From the NCBI RefSeq assembly GCF_001010415.1, contig NZ_JPLE01000014.1, forward strand, positions 1 to 62,767: a stretch of DNA of 62,767 bases, given 5' to 3'. This document shows, piece by piece, positions 1 to 9,700 of this stretch. Position 1 is the stretch's first letter, and each line of letters opens with the position of its first letter. The notes under the pieces are model-generated. The model ran no database searches, was not told the DNA's origin, and saw nothing but the letters and a program-made list of their open reading frames with translations. The translations under genes were made by a program, and so were the position numbers. The stretch comes from Xanthomonas pisi DSM 18956. GTDB lineage: Bacteria > Pseudomonadota > Gammaproteobacteria > Xanthomonadales > Xanthomonadaceae.

Positions 1-1611
1 ATCGCGTACACGCCCGCGGCCGAACCCGACCCCCAACCCCAACCCGCGGCCCCACCCATCAACGCGGATCCTGCACCAAGGGTCAGGGGCGCGCTTGCGC
101 GGCAAGCACCGGCCGCGGCGCTGATGGCACAAGCGGCGAGCAGCATGATCCTGCCGGCTCCGCCGGCCGCCCCGGCCGAGAATCGCGAGACCTACCAGAC
201 CATCAGCGACAACCCGATCGTGCAGGCCGCAGACACTCCGGTATCCACCTTCAGCATCGATGTCGACACCGGCAGCTACAGCAATGTGCGGCGCTATCTC
301 ACCAGTGGCAGCCTGCCGCCGGTCGATGCAGTGCGCGTGGAAGAGATGATCAACTACTTCCGTTACGACGACCCCGCACCCAGCGACGGCCAAGCGTTTG
401 CCGTGCGTACCGAACTGGCGCCCACACCGTGGAATCACGACAGCGTGCTGCTGCGCATCGGCATTACCGGCCGCGATGTCGCCGCGTCCGCCATGCCTGC
501 GGCCAACCTGGTGTTCCTGGTCGATGTCTCCGGCTCGATGGATGCGCCAGATAAACTGCCGCTGTTGCAGTCCTCGCTCAAGCTGTTGACACGCCAGCTG
601 CGCGCGCAGGACCGCATCACCCTGGTGACCTACGCCGGCAACACCGCCGTGGTGCTGCCGCCTACTTCAGGCAATCAACAGGCGCGCATCGTCGAAGCCA
701 TCGACAGCCTGCAATCGGGCGGCGGCACCGCCGGTGCCAGCGGCATCGAGCTGGCGTACAAGGCGGCGCAGCAAAGCTATCTGCGTGGCGGCATCAACCG
801 CATCCTGCTGGCCACCGATGGCGACTTCAACGTGGGCGTCACCGACTTCGATACGCTCAAGGGCATGGTGGCCGAGAAGCGCCGTTCCGGCGTGGCGTTG
901 TCCACGCTGGGCTTTGGCACCGGAAACTACAACGACACCTTGATGGAGCAGCTGGCCGACGCCGGCGACGGTGCCTACGCCTATATCGACTCGCCGCTGG
1001 AAGCGCGCAAGGTCTTGACCCACGAGCTGGGCGCCACGCTGGAAACCATCGCGCGCGACGTCAAGATCCAGGTCGAATTCAACCCGGCCACCGTGCAGGA
1101 ATACCGCCTGATCGGCTACGAAAACCGCGCACTGCGGCGCGAAGACTTCAACAACGACCAGGTCGACGCCGGCGACATCGGCGCGGGCCACAGCGTCACC
1201 GCGCTGTATGAAATCACGCCCGCACGCGGCGCAGCCGCAGTCGACCCGCTGCGTTATGCCACTGCAGCCGCACGCCCGGCCACGGACAACGGCAACGAAC
1301 TGGCGCATCTGAAGCTGCGCTACAAGTTGCCGGACGCACACCGCAGCCGTCTGCTGGACACCGTCATCCGCCGCGACCAGCAGGTGGCGCTGGACGCCTC
1401 CAGCGACGCGTTCCGGTTTGCGGCAGCGGTGGCTGGTTTCGGCCAACGCCTGCGCGGCGGCACCCAATTGCACGGCTGGGACTATCCACAGCTGCGCGCC
1501 CTGGCAGCAGGCAGCATCGGCAAGGACCGCTTCGGCTACCGCGCCGACTTCCTGCGCATGGTGCAGCAGGCCCAGGCGCTGAGCAGCCGACCGGTCGCCA
1601 CCACCGACTGA
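1..1611 (+). CDS. YfbK-like von Willebrand factor A domain protein (5' end outside window)
   Basis: The reading frame is open from base 1 with no stop, so the true start and any signal peptide lie upstream of the window. The first ~55 visible residues are Pro/Ala-rich linker. Next come the conserved N-terminal block of YfbK-type proteins (FSIDVDTGSYSNVRR, VRVEEMINYF), a vWA domain with an intact metal-ion-dependent adhesion site (DVSGSMD, then the TAG and TDGD segments), and a C-terminal DUF3520-like part (EFNPATVQEYRLIGYENR). Proteins of this family are usually envelope-associated; the ligand is unknown. The stop overlaps or abuts the sigma factor gene (TGATG at 1609-1613), which suggests one operon. 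Family assignment is firm, biological role is not. Confidence 0.88.
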   Translation: MAYTPAAEPDPQPQPAAPPINADPAPRVRGALARQAPAAALMAQAASSMILPAPPAAPAENRETYQTISDNPIVQAADTPVSTFSIDVDTGSYSNVRRYLTSGSLPPVDAVRVEEMINYFRYDDPAPSDGQAFAVRTELAPTPWNHDSVLLRIGITGRDVAASAMPAANLVFLVDVSGSMDAPDKLPLLQSSLKLLTRQLRAQDRITLVTYAGNTAVVLPPTSGNQQARIVEAIDSLQSGGGTAGASGIELAYKAAQQSYLRGGINRILLATDGDFNVGVTDFDTLKGMVAEKRRSGVALSTLGFGTGNYNDTLMEQLADAGDGAYAYIDSPLEARKVLTHELGATLETIARDVKIQVEFNPATVQEYRLIGYENRALRREDFNNDQVDAGDIGAGHSVTALYEITPARGAAAVDPLRYATAAARPATDNGNELAHLKLRYKLPDAHRSRLLDTVIRRDQQVALDASSDAFRFAAAVAGFGQRLRGGTQLHGWDYPQLRALAAGSIGKDRFGYRADFLRMVQQAQALSSRPVATTD

Positions 1612-1628
1612 TGCGCGCAGCGGTTGCC

Positions 1629-1634
1629 TATACT
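1629..1634 (+). promoter_or_regulatory. Possible -10 element (TATACT) for a leaderless sigma-factor mRNA
   Basis: TATACT ends seven bases before the ATG at 1641, so a transcript started from it would begin at or next to the start codon. No convincing -35 is visible at the expected distance (about 1606-1611), so this could be chance. It would give the sigma factor a transcript independent of the upstream gene. Confidence 0.25.
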
Positions 1635-1640
1635 GCGCGC

Positions 1641-2213
1641 ATGCATCCGGCCGATCTTGCGCGTCTCCCCGACGAGGAGCTCATGCTCCTCGTCGCCAAT
1701 GGTTTTGTCGAACAGCCGGCCACCGAGCTGTTCAAGCGGCATAACCGCACCTTGTTCAATTTTCTGGCTTGGCAGTGCGAGGGCAATGTCAGCGAGGCCG
1801 AAGACCTGGCGCAGAAGACCTGGGTCAAGCTGATGACCCGTTGTAGCGATTACCGCCCGGGGCAAGCGGCCTTCACCAGTTTTCTGTTGCAGATCGCGCG
1901 CAATGCGTGGATCGACACCCGCCGTAGCGCCTACGTCGCCACCTCGATGCCATTGGACGACAGCCATCTGCAGCTGCCCGACGAAGACCTGTCCACCGAA
2001 CAGCTGGCAATGCTGGGGCAGCAGCAGCATCGGGTGCGCAGTGCGGTGATGGCCTTGCCCGACGCGCAACGCGAAGTGATCGTGCTGCGGTTCTTTTCCG
2101 GCCTTGCCGTCGAAGACATCGCGCAGGTCGTCGGCGAAGGCTTCGAGACCGTCAAAAGCCGGCTGCGTTATGCCTTTGCCAAATTGCGCCTGAGCCTGGA
2201 CGCCGCGCAATGA
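1641..2213 (+). CDS. ECF-type RNA polymerase sigma factor (sigma-70 family)
   Basis: 190 aa from ATG 1641; an in-frame ATG at 1611, overlapping the upstream stop, would add 10 residues. Neither start has a clear ribosome binding site. Region 2 is recognisable in the first half (HNRTLFNFLAWQCEGNVSEA, EDLAQKTWVKL, SFLLQIARNAWIDTRR). Region 4 with its helix-turn-helix follows near the C-terminus (LPDAQREVIVLRFFSGLAVE, DIAQVV, ETVKSRLRYAFAKLR). There is no region 1.1 or region 3, which fits an ECF sigma factor. It overlaps the next gene by 4 nt (ATGA), so its regulator is probably the downstream membrane protein. The target promoters are unknown. Confidence 0.88.
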   Translation: MHPADLARLPDEELMLLVANGFVEQPATELFKRHNRTLFNFLAWQCEGNVSEAEDLAQKTWVKLMTRCSDYRPGQAAFTSFLLQIARNAWIDTRRSAYVATSMPLDDSHLQLPDEDLSTEQLAMLGQQQHRVRSAVMALPDAQREVIVLRFFSGLAVEDIAQVVGEGFETVKSRLRYAFAKLRLSLDAAQ

Positions 2214-3985
2214 GCACGCTATTGGAGCGCTTTGTTGCTGGCGAAGATGGCATGGCCGCGTTGCTGCGTGCATTGCCCGCTTACGCGCCGCCCGACCGCA
2301 TGCAGGCGTGGTTCGCGCAGGCCGCCGCTCAGGCCGATAGCGCGCGCCATGCCGCCGGCCCTGGATCGGCCCAGGCAGCAGCGACAGACGCAGCAGACAC
2401 CTTGCAATTCGAACCACCGGCGACGATGGGTGCCATCTTCGCTGCCGCTGCCGCGCAGGCGGAGCAGGCGCAGGCTCCCCAACGCGCCGCCATCCAGGCA
2501 CGCCTGGAAGATGGCGACGATGCGGCGCAAGTCCTAGGTGCACCGGTACACGACTCCACACGCGCGTGGTTGCAGCAGCAGTTGCCGGTCCCGGGCACGA
2601 CAGCGGGTGTCGGCGCGCCCGCATTGCAGCACAACGGTGGCGCCGATGCGTTCGTGGGCGACGCCACTGCGCCGCTGGACGCCCAGCAGATGGCAAACCA
2701 TTCGTCTTCCAGCGTGACACCGGGTGATGCGTCGCCGGCTCCGGTGCGTGCAGCAACGATGCCCGCCTCGCACGCTGCGCAGACCGGCGATGCAGCACAC
2801 CCAACCGATGCGAGGCCCGCGCCAGCCGCCCGTCGCGCACGTCGCCAACGCTGGATGCCGGCATTGGCGTTGGCCGCCTCGGTCACCCTGGCGGTCGGCG
2901 TCGGCCTGCAATGGCAGGCGACTGCGCCGCCGGCAGCCTCGATGGATGCTGCACCGGCTGTAGCTGCGCCAGCCGACCTGGCCCAGGCAGAAGCAGAACA
3001 GCAACCAGGATCGGCTCAGGACAATCAGGCGCCGCTGGGTGAGAGCCGCCCGCTAGCGCCCGCGTCTGCAGCAGCGGCAGTGCCGACAGCCCCCGATAGC
3101 GCTCTGCAAGAGCGCATGCGGCAACCGGCGTCTGCGCCGCCGCCAGCGTTTGCGCCACCGCCGCCTCCGATGCCGATGCCAGCGCCTGCGCAGCCTGCGG
3201 AGGCGTCGGTCAGCGCTCCTGCCCCTCCGCCGCCGCTCGCAGCACCTCCCGAACCCGCACCCATCGCAGCAGCCCCTGCAGCTGATCTCGCACTGCCCTC
3301 GCTCCCTGCACCGGTTGCGCCCTCGGTCAGCGCATCAGTGGCCGAGCGACCGTCTTCGTCCGCACATCGCAACGCTGCTGTGCCGGACGCCGCCAACGCC
3401 GTGCAGGCAGCCGCACGCAACCAGGCGAAACCGGCAGCGGTGCCTGCAATTGCCGCCACGCCCCCGGCAAACGACACCAGGCAGCCCTCCGGGCAGTTGG
3501 ACAGCGGGAAGCCTGCACCTGTCATCCCAGCCGCTGCAACGGCAGCACCAGCGCCTCAGGATGCGCAACTGTCGCGCGCGCCCCCGATCAAACGCGCGCC
3601 GTTGCAGAAAGACGCTGCCACGCAACAACGCGTGCAAGAACCCACCGCAGCGCAGCCTCCCAGGTCTGCATCCACAGGGGCTGCGCTGCCAGCCAGCGCT
3701 GCAGACGATGCCTCCAGATCAGCCAGGCCGGTGCAGTTGCTTGCGTTGACGACCTCGCCCGAGACCTGGCTCGACCACGCCCTGCCTGCCGGACAACATG
3801 GGCCGGTGCAACTGCGCATCTGGGCGGCAGATCCCGAGGCGAACGCGTTCCGGCAGTGGCTGGATCGACTGCGCAAGGCCTACAGCCAGCGCAATGTTCC
3901 CTTGCAGCTGGACATCGCCCGCGACCCACGCCTGCCAACAGACCGCGTGCGCATCGAAACGGTGAGCGCAACGCAGCCGGAGTGA
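2210..3985 (+). CDS. Pro/Ala-rich single-pass membrane protein, candidate anti-sigma factor
   Basis: 591 aa, translationally coupled to the sigma factor by a 4-nt overlap. The N-terminal ~200 residues (starting MSTLLERFVAGEDGMAALLR) would be cytoplasmic. A basic stretch (ARRARRQRW) precedes one membrane segment at about residues 216-235 (MPALALAASVTLAVGVGL). A very long Pro/Ala-rich region follows (about 240-500), then a compact C-terminal part rich in Trp, Arg and Asp (TWLDHALP, QLRIWAADPEANAFRQWLDR). The topology and gene position are those expected of an anti-sigma factor. However, I see no ZAS motif (HxxxCxxC) or other named anti-sigma domain, so the role is inferred from context only. 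Confidence 0.6.
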   Translation: MSTLLERFVAGEDGMAALLRALPAYAPPDRMQAWFAQAAAQADSARHAAGPGSAQAAATDAADTLQFEPPATMGAIFAAAAAQAEQAQAPQRAAIQARLEDGDDAAQVLGAPVHDSTRAWLQQQLPVPGTTAGVGAPALQHNGGADAFVGDATAPLDAQQMANHSSSSVTPGDASPAPVRAATMPASHAAQTGDAAHPTDARPAPAARRARRQRWMPALALAASVTLAVGVGLQWQATAPPAASMDAAPAVAAPADLAQAEAEQQPGSAQDNQAPLGESRPLAPASAAAAVPTAPDSALQERMRQPASAPPPAFAPPPPPMPMPAPAQPAEASVSAPAPPPPLAAPPEPAPIAAAPAADLALPSLPAPVAPSVSASVAERPSSSAHRNAAVPDAANAVQAAARNQAKPAAVPAIAATPPANDTRQPSGQLDSGKPAPVIPAAATAAPAPQDAQLSRAPPIKRAPLQKDAATQQRVQEPTAAQPPRSASTGAALPASAADDASRSARPVQLLALTTSPETWLDHALPAGQHGPVQLRIWAADPEANAFRQWLDRLRKAYSQRNVPLQLDIARDPRLPTDRVRIETVSATQPE

Positions 3986-4214
3986 GAGCCGCCAACAAGA
4001 TGTCGCGAGGTATGGCCTGGCGGTGTCGGTGGCGCGGAAAAATCGCCATGGAGAGCCGTCCATGCCGACGCCGAGCACCGGCCGCGCCGGTCTGGCGGTT
4101 GCGTCGTCGTGGGGTGCGTGTGGACGGTGCGGAGGAACCGGAATGTATGCGTCGTGCATGCCGCACCGAGCAGCGGCCGCATCCGTTATCGCCGGCGGGA
4201 CGCCGCCGTACACC

Positions 4215-4787
4215 TCATTGCGCGCCGAACTCCCCGTCCTCGCGCAACAGGCTGGTCAGCACATGATCGCGCCAGACGCCGTTCAACTGCAGATAGCGCC
4301 GCGCGTGTCCTTCGATCTGGAAGCCCAGCCGCGCCAGCACCTGCGCACTGCGCACATTGTCCGGCACGTACTGCGCCATGATCCGATGCAGCCCCAGCGG
4401 TCCGAACACGAACGCAATGCCCTGGGTGGCGGCCCACTACATCAGGCCGCGCCCCTGATGGGACGCATCCAGCCCGTAGCCGAGATGGCAGCCCTGAAAC
4501 GCGCCGCGCTGAATCTGGGTAAAGCCCAGCGTGCCGATCACCTCCTGGCCGGCACACAACACCAGCTGCAGTTCGCGCTCGCCGGGCACCGACGCTCGGT
4601 AGGCGATGCATAACCGCCGCCAGCCTTCGGCGGTATAGAACGCAGGCGGCCGCAGCGGCATCGCCTCGATCAGATGGGCGCGGTTGCGTGCGTGGTAGTC
4701 GGCGACGGCGGCCGGGTCGACGTTGACCAGGTCGGACAACACCACACCGTCCGCATGGCACACGGGCTTGAAGACGGGCAGGCTCAT
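4215..4787 (-). pseudogene. RimJ/RimL-type GNAT N-acetyltransferase interrupted by an in-frame TAG
   Basis: The N-terminal part runs from ATG 4787 (MSLPVFKPVCHADGVVLSDL) through GNAT motif A (GYGLDASHQGRGLM) to a TAG at 4437-4439. The same frame continues without shift after the stop as WAATQGIAFVFGPLGLHRIM, then NVRSAQVLARLGFQIEGHAR and WRDHVLTSLL, ending at 4215. Both halves align end to end with RimJ-like acetyltransferases (the family includes ribosomal-protein alanine acetyltransferases). One nonsense codon therefore separates otherwise intact coding sequence, implying a recent mutation, readthrough, or a sequencing error. If real, the first fragment lacks part of the acetyl-CoA fold and should be inactive. 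Confidence 0.75.
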
Positions 4788-5084
4788 GGCGCCCCTCTGC
4801 AACCGCGATATCGCGCAGCGTATCGGACGATGACAGCGGTGCATCGCACCGTCAAAGCCGCGCTACCGGTAGCGAACCGACCCCCGGCCTGGCGCGTGCA
4901 GTCGCGTGAGCGCGAACGCATCGCCTGGATGGCAGTCACTGCACGCGCGGCGCCCGCTACGCTGCATGCATGTCCCGGTTGGATCCGGCAATCGCACAGA
5001 GGTTGCACTGCGCGTGCACGCCCTGCCGATGGGGAGCACCGCAGATGCCGGTCCGACCGCTGCGGTGTCGCTCTCCCGGCTGCT

Positions 5085-5564
5085 CTAGGCGGCGGCAGCC
5101 GAGTCAAGCGCCTGCGCCACCTGCGACTCGATGGCATCCAGATTCGGCAGCAGCGCGCTTTGTTCGCCGAGCAGCACACGCATGTGCACGCCGTCCGGCA
5201 GCGCGTCTTCCGAGGCGTCGGCCAGCAAGCCGTCGCGCGGCACCGAAATCAGTTGCGGGAACGAAGCCGTCAGCAACGCGAAGTACGGCAGCGCAGGATT
5301 GCCGCCCAGCGCCTTCAACACGATCACCTTGTTGTTGACGGCAGTGGGTTCCTCGCCCAAGCCGCTGAGGCGTGCGAACGACAGCAGCGGCACTTTCCAG
5401 CCATACCAGTCGATGCGCCCCACGACCCAGCGCGGCATGTCCGGCAGCGCTTCGACTGCCACGCGCGACATCACCTCGGCCACCGTGGCGTTCGGCAGCA
5501 GCACGCGCTCGGTGCCGGCCTGAATCAGGACGCCGCGGATTTCGTCATTGTTGGCGTAGCTCAT
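5085..5564 (-). CDS. chpC: ChpC-like CheW-domain chemotaxis adaptor
   Basis: 159 aa, almost all one CheW domain (VLIQAGTERVLLPNATVAEV, WYGWKVPLLSFARLSG, NNKVIVLKAL). CheW proteins couple receptors to a CheA kinase in the cytoplasm. It is the last gene of the Pil-Chp operon, 33 nt downstream of chpB, the same place chpC occupies in Pseudomonas aeruginosa. In that organism ChpC is an accessory linker, the main CheW being PilI. The start ATG at 5562-5564 has only a weak GGAA ahead of it. Confidence 0.82.
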   Translation of the reverse strand: MSYANNDEIRGVLIQAGTERVLLPNATVAEVMSRVAVEALPDMPRWVVGRIDWYGWKVPLLSFARLSGLGEEPTAVNNKVIVLKALGGNPALPYFALLTASFPQLISVPRDGLLADASEDALPDGVHMRVLLGEQSALLPNLDAIESQVAQALDSAAAA

Positions 5565-5597
5565 CGCACCATTCCGATCTGAGAGGGAGCGCCCGGC

Positions 5598-6785
5598 TTA
5601 CGCCGGCCAACGCTGTGCCAACGCCTGCGCCAACTGCGCAGGATCGCCGGTCAAAATGCCTTGCCGGGCCAGGCGCGCCGCAGCGGCCGGGTCGTAGCAG
5701 CCGTCGGCGGACTGACCGGCCAACCAAGCACCCTGCTCGGCCAGTGCCAGCGATGCCTCCACCAGCGCCTCGTTGGCGCCGCTGAGCATCAGCACCGCAC
5801 TGTCGGTGGCCGGCAGCGCGGCGATCAGCGCCGCAGGATCGCTGTGCGCCACGAACGCCAGCGCACCTGCATGCTGCTGCACGCCAAGTTCGTCGGACAA
5901 CACGTAGACCTTGCCCGGCACGACCACCTGTCCCGGCTCGCCCAGTTCGACCGGCAACGCGGAGACGCGCCCCATCTGTCGCACCAGGTTGCCGTACTGG
6001 CCACCATCGAGGGTCATCCGCACCAGCACCGCACGCGGGAAATTCGGCGGTAGCGCAGCCAGCAGGCGGCGGATCGCATCCGGACCACCGATGCCGGCCA
6101 TCACCAGCACTGCGCCGGTCACCTCGCCGCTGTGTTCCAGATCCACCAGGGACAAGCCTCCGGTCGACAGCGCCGCCACATCCACGTCGGTGCGCGGGCG
6201 CACCACCACGGCAACCTCGTCGACCAGGCCCCAGGTGCTGGAATCGCCCAGCGTCGGGCCCGGCTTGTCGGCAGCAGCTGGGGTCTGCGCGTGATCGACC
6301 GCGCGCGCGAACATCGCATCGCCCGGCATGCTTTCGAAGGCATGCGCGGCCGCTTCCAGATGTTGATCCAGTTGCAAATCCGTATGCTGCCGCGGTGCGA
6401 GCGTCAGGCCCGGCTCGGGTTGCAGCGAGGGCTCGCTTTCGGTGCCGGGCGGCAACACATCGGCATGGCCGTGCAGCTTGGCGGCCAGATGGCGCACCCA
6501 ACGCTGCGCTTCCCAACCCTCGCGACGCACCGTGAGTTCGGCCTCGTCGAAGATCACCGTCACGCCCGGCATGTTGAAGGCCGGCTCCAAGGCCTCAAGT
6601 GCGTCTTCGATCGCCGGCTCCAGCGCGACCAGCACCGCGACCGGCTCGGCGTCGCGCAGCATCTGCACGTCGACCGCCGACGGTTCGTCTTCCAGCACGA
6701 CCTGCGCACCGGCCAGGCCGAGCGCTTCGCGCAGGCGCTCGCGCGCCTCGCCCGGCCGACCCAGCAGGGCGACCGGCGTTCCCAT
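5598..6785 (-). CDS. chpB: ChpB-like CheB-family protein with degenerate catalytic triad
   Basis: 395 aa from ATG 6785, just after the chpA stop; a longer frame starting at 6827 would overlap chpA. The C-terminal half aligns with CheB methylesterase: VLVMAGIGGPDAIRRLL for the GASTGG segment, LGEPGQVVVPGKVYVL for the conserved ERVLPGHAYIAP segment, and LMLSGANEAL for the TGMGNDGA segment. The three catalytic positions are changed: Ser to Gly231, His to Arg256, Asp to Glu339. There is no recognisable receiver domain in the N-terminal ~220 residues. By position it is ChpB of the pilus chemotaxis system, but by these residues it should not demethylate receptors; a structural or scaffold role is more likely. 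Alignment was made by eye. Confidence 0.78.
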   Translation of the reverse strand: MGTPVALLGRPGEARERLREALGLAGAQVVLEDEPSAVDVQMLRDAEPVAVLVALEPAIEDALEALEPAFNMPGVTVIFDEAELTVRREGWEAQRWVRHLAAKLHGHADVLPPGTESEPSLQPEPGLTLAPRQHTDLQLDQHLEAAAHAFESMPGDAMFARAVDHAQTPAAADKPGPTLGDSSTWGLVDEVAVVVRPRTDVDVAALSTGGLSLVDLEHSGEVTGAVLVMAGIGGPDAIRRLLAALPPNFPRAVLVRMTLDGGQYGNLVRQMGRVSALPVELGEPGQVVVPGKVYVLSDELGVQQHAGALAFVAHSDPAALIAALPATDSAVLMLSGANEALVEASLALAEQGAWLAGQSADGCYDPAAAARLARQGILTGDPAQLAQALAQRWPA

Positions 6786-6792
6786 TGCGCCA

Positions 6793-9700
6793 TTAGTCTC
6801 GGACACGGGCGATCCCCAGCAGGTCATACACGTTTCGCATCAGATCCAACTCTTGGTAAGGCTTGCCCAGGTAGCGCTGCACGCCGATCTCGAAGGCGCG
6901 CTGGCGATGCTTCTCGCCGCTGCGCGAGGTGATCATCACGATCGGCACCGACTTGAAGCGCGGGTCGGCGCGCATCGCAGTGGCCAGCTCGTAGCCGTCC
7001 ATGCGCGGCATTTCGATGTCCAGCAGCATCAGGTCCGGCACGCGCTCTTCCAGCAGTTCCAGTGCCTCCACGCCGTCGCGGGCGGTAGTGACATCCAGGT
7101 TGTGGCGTTCCAGCACGCGGCTGGTGACCTTGCGCATGGTCAGCGAGTCGTCGACCACCATCACCAACGGCACCTGGCGCTGCGCTTCGGCCGGGGTTTC
7201 CAGGGTCGGACGCGCCGGCTGGCTGAGGTAACGACGCACCAGCGGGGCCACGTCCAGGATCACCACCACGCGGCCATCGCCGGTGATGGTGGCGCCGTAG
7301 ATACCCGGCACCGACGCGATCTGCAGACCCACCGGCTTGACCACGATTTCGCGGTTGCCCAGCACCTGATCGATCGCCACTGCGGCGCGCAGATCGCCCG
7401 CACGCACCAGCAACAACGGCACCTGCGCCTGACCATCCGCGCGCGCAACCGGCTGGCCGACCAGCGAGCCCAGGTCGTGCAGCACGTACTCTTCGCCGGC
7501 GTAGTGATACCCGCCCTCGCCCGATTCGTAGCGGGTGCGCGAGATGCGGCCGATACCGCTGACCGAACCCACCGGCACCGCAAACGTGGTTTCGCCGATG
7601 CGCACGAACACCGCCTGGGTGACCGCCAGCGTCTGCGGCAGGCGCAGGGTGAAGGTGGCGCCCTGGCCGCGCACCGAGTGGATATCCACCGAGCCGCCGA
7701 GCTGACGCACTTCGTTGCGCACCACGTCCATGCCCACACCACGGCCGGACAGCTGACTGACCTGTTCGGAGGTACTGAAGCCGGAGGCGAAGATCAGGCC
7801 ATCCAGTTCGGCCTCGCTGAGCTCCTGGCCGGGTTCGATCAGGCCGCGCTGCTCGCCGCGGCGACGGATCGCCTCGCGGTCCAGCCCGGCGCCGTCGTCG
7901 GCCACTTCCAGCACGATTTCCGAGCCTTCGCGGCGCAGACGGATCGCGATGCTGCCTTCTTCCGGCTTGCCGGCGTCGCGGCGTTGCTCCGGCGTTTCCA
8001 GGCCATGTGCGACCGAGTTGCGCAGCATGTGTTCCAACGGCGCGACCATGCGGTCGAGCACGTTGCGATCCAGTTCGCCCTGGGTACCTTCCAGCACCAG
8101 ATGCACCTGCTTGCCGGTATCGCTGGCTGCCTGGCGCACCACACGGCGCAGGCGCGGCACCAGACCGTCGAACGGCACCATGCGCGCGCGCATCAGGCCG
8201 TCCTGCAGTTCGGAGCTGACGCGCGACTGCTGTTGCAGCAGGCCGTCGTACTGCCGCGACAGATCTTCCAGCACGCCCTGCAAGCCGCCCAAGTCGGCCG
8301 CCGATTCGTTCAGCGCGCGGCTGAGCTGCTGCAGGGTGGAGAAGCGGTCCAGTTCCAGCGGATCGAAGGTGCGATCGCCCTGGTCCTGTTCGCGCTGATA
8401 ACGCGCCACGATCTGCGCTTCGGTTTCCAGGTCCAGACGACGGAGCTGGTCGCGCAGACGGGCGTTGGTGCGATCCAGTTCGCCCATGGCGCCGCGGAAG
8501 GCGCCCATCTGCTGTTCCAGACGCGAACGGTAGATCGCCACTTCGCCGGCGTGATTGACCAGGCGGTCCAGCAGGTCGGCACGCACGCGCACCTGTTCCT
8601 GCTGCGCGCGCGGCATGAGCTCTTCCTCGACCTGGCCGTCGACCGGGACGGGCGCCGACAACGGTGCCGGCTCCACCGACGCCTTGGCGATCGCGCGGAC
8701 ATCGGCGTCGCTGGGCGGGGCAGCGTTGCGGCCACGGGTCCGGGTTTCGAAGGCTTCCACCAGGTCGGTCGGCATCGACACGGCGCGGTGCATGCCGGTG
8801 CGGGTCAACAACTGATGCAAACGGTCGAAGCCGCGTTCGAACAGGCGCACGTCATCGCGATCGATGTCGGTACGGTTGGCCGCCACCGCTTCGAGCAGCG
8901 ATTCGATCGCATGCCCGAGGTCGCCGATGGCGTTGATGCCGGCCATGCGCGCGCCGCCCTTGAGCGTGTGCAGATCGCGCTGCAGTCCGTTGAGGACCTC
9001 GCGGTCTTCCGGCACTTCGCGCATGCGGGCGAGCAGACCGTCGCAATGGTCGAGCAGGTCGCGGCCTTCTTCGACAAAGATGTCGACCAGTTCGCCATCG
9101 AGCTGATCGAAGTTGAGCGGGCCGATATCGAACGCGGCGCCCACCTCGTTGGTTGCCGCTTCGACCGGCGCGGCGTCTTCCACCGGTGCGCTGAGGGCCG
9201 ACGCTGCGCTGGCTTCGTGCTCGACATCCGCAGCCTCGGCAGTCGCCGATTCAGCGGCGTCGGTGTGCCCTGCCTGCTCGAGCTGATCGCCCGTTGCAGT
9301 CGCGTCGTCGTGCTGCGCGTCGGCGTCGGTAGTCGCGATGTGGTCTTGCAGCTCCGGCACGGTCCCGGACTGCGGATCGCCCGATTCTTCGACCTGATCG
9401 GCCGCATGCGCCATTTCGAACGCCTGCACCGACGCGATGGTCTGCTCCGGCACTGCGTCATCGGCATGCACCGTCTCGGCGTGCTCGGCCTCTGCGTGCA
9501 CTGCATCCACGTGCTCGACGTCCGCCTGCGCTGCGTCGTCGGCAGCGTCGGCAGTCGGCGCCTCGTCGTGCGATTGCTGGTGCGGCTGCGCCTGGTCGAT
9601 GGCGTCCGGCTGCTCGCTCGATGCGACCAGCGGGTCCGACTGCGACGGTGCGTCATACGCCGCCTGCGCTTCGGAATGCGCCAGCTGCTCGGCGTCCGCT

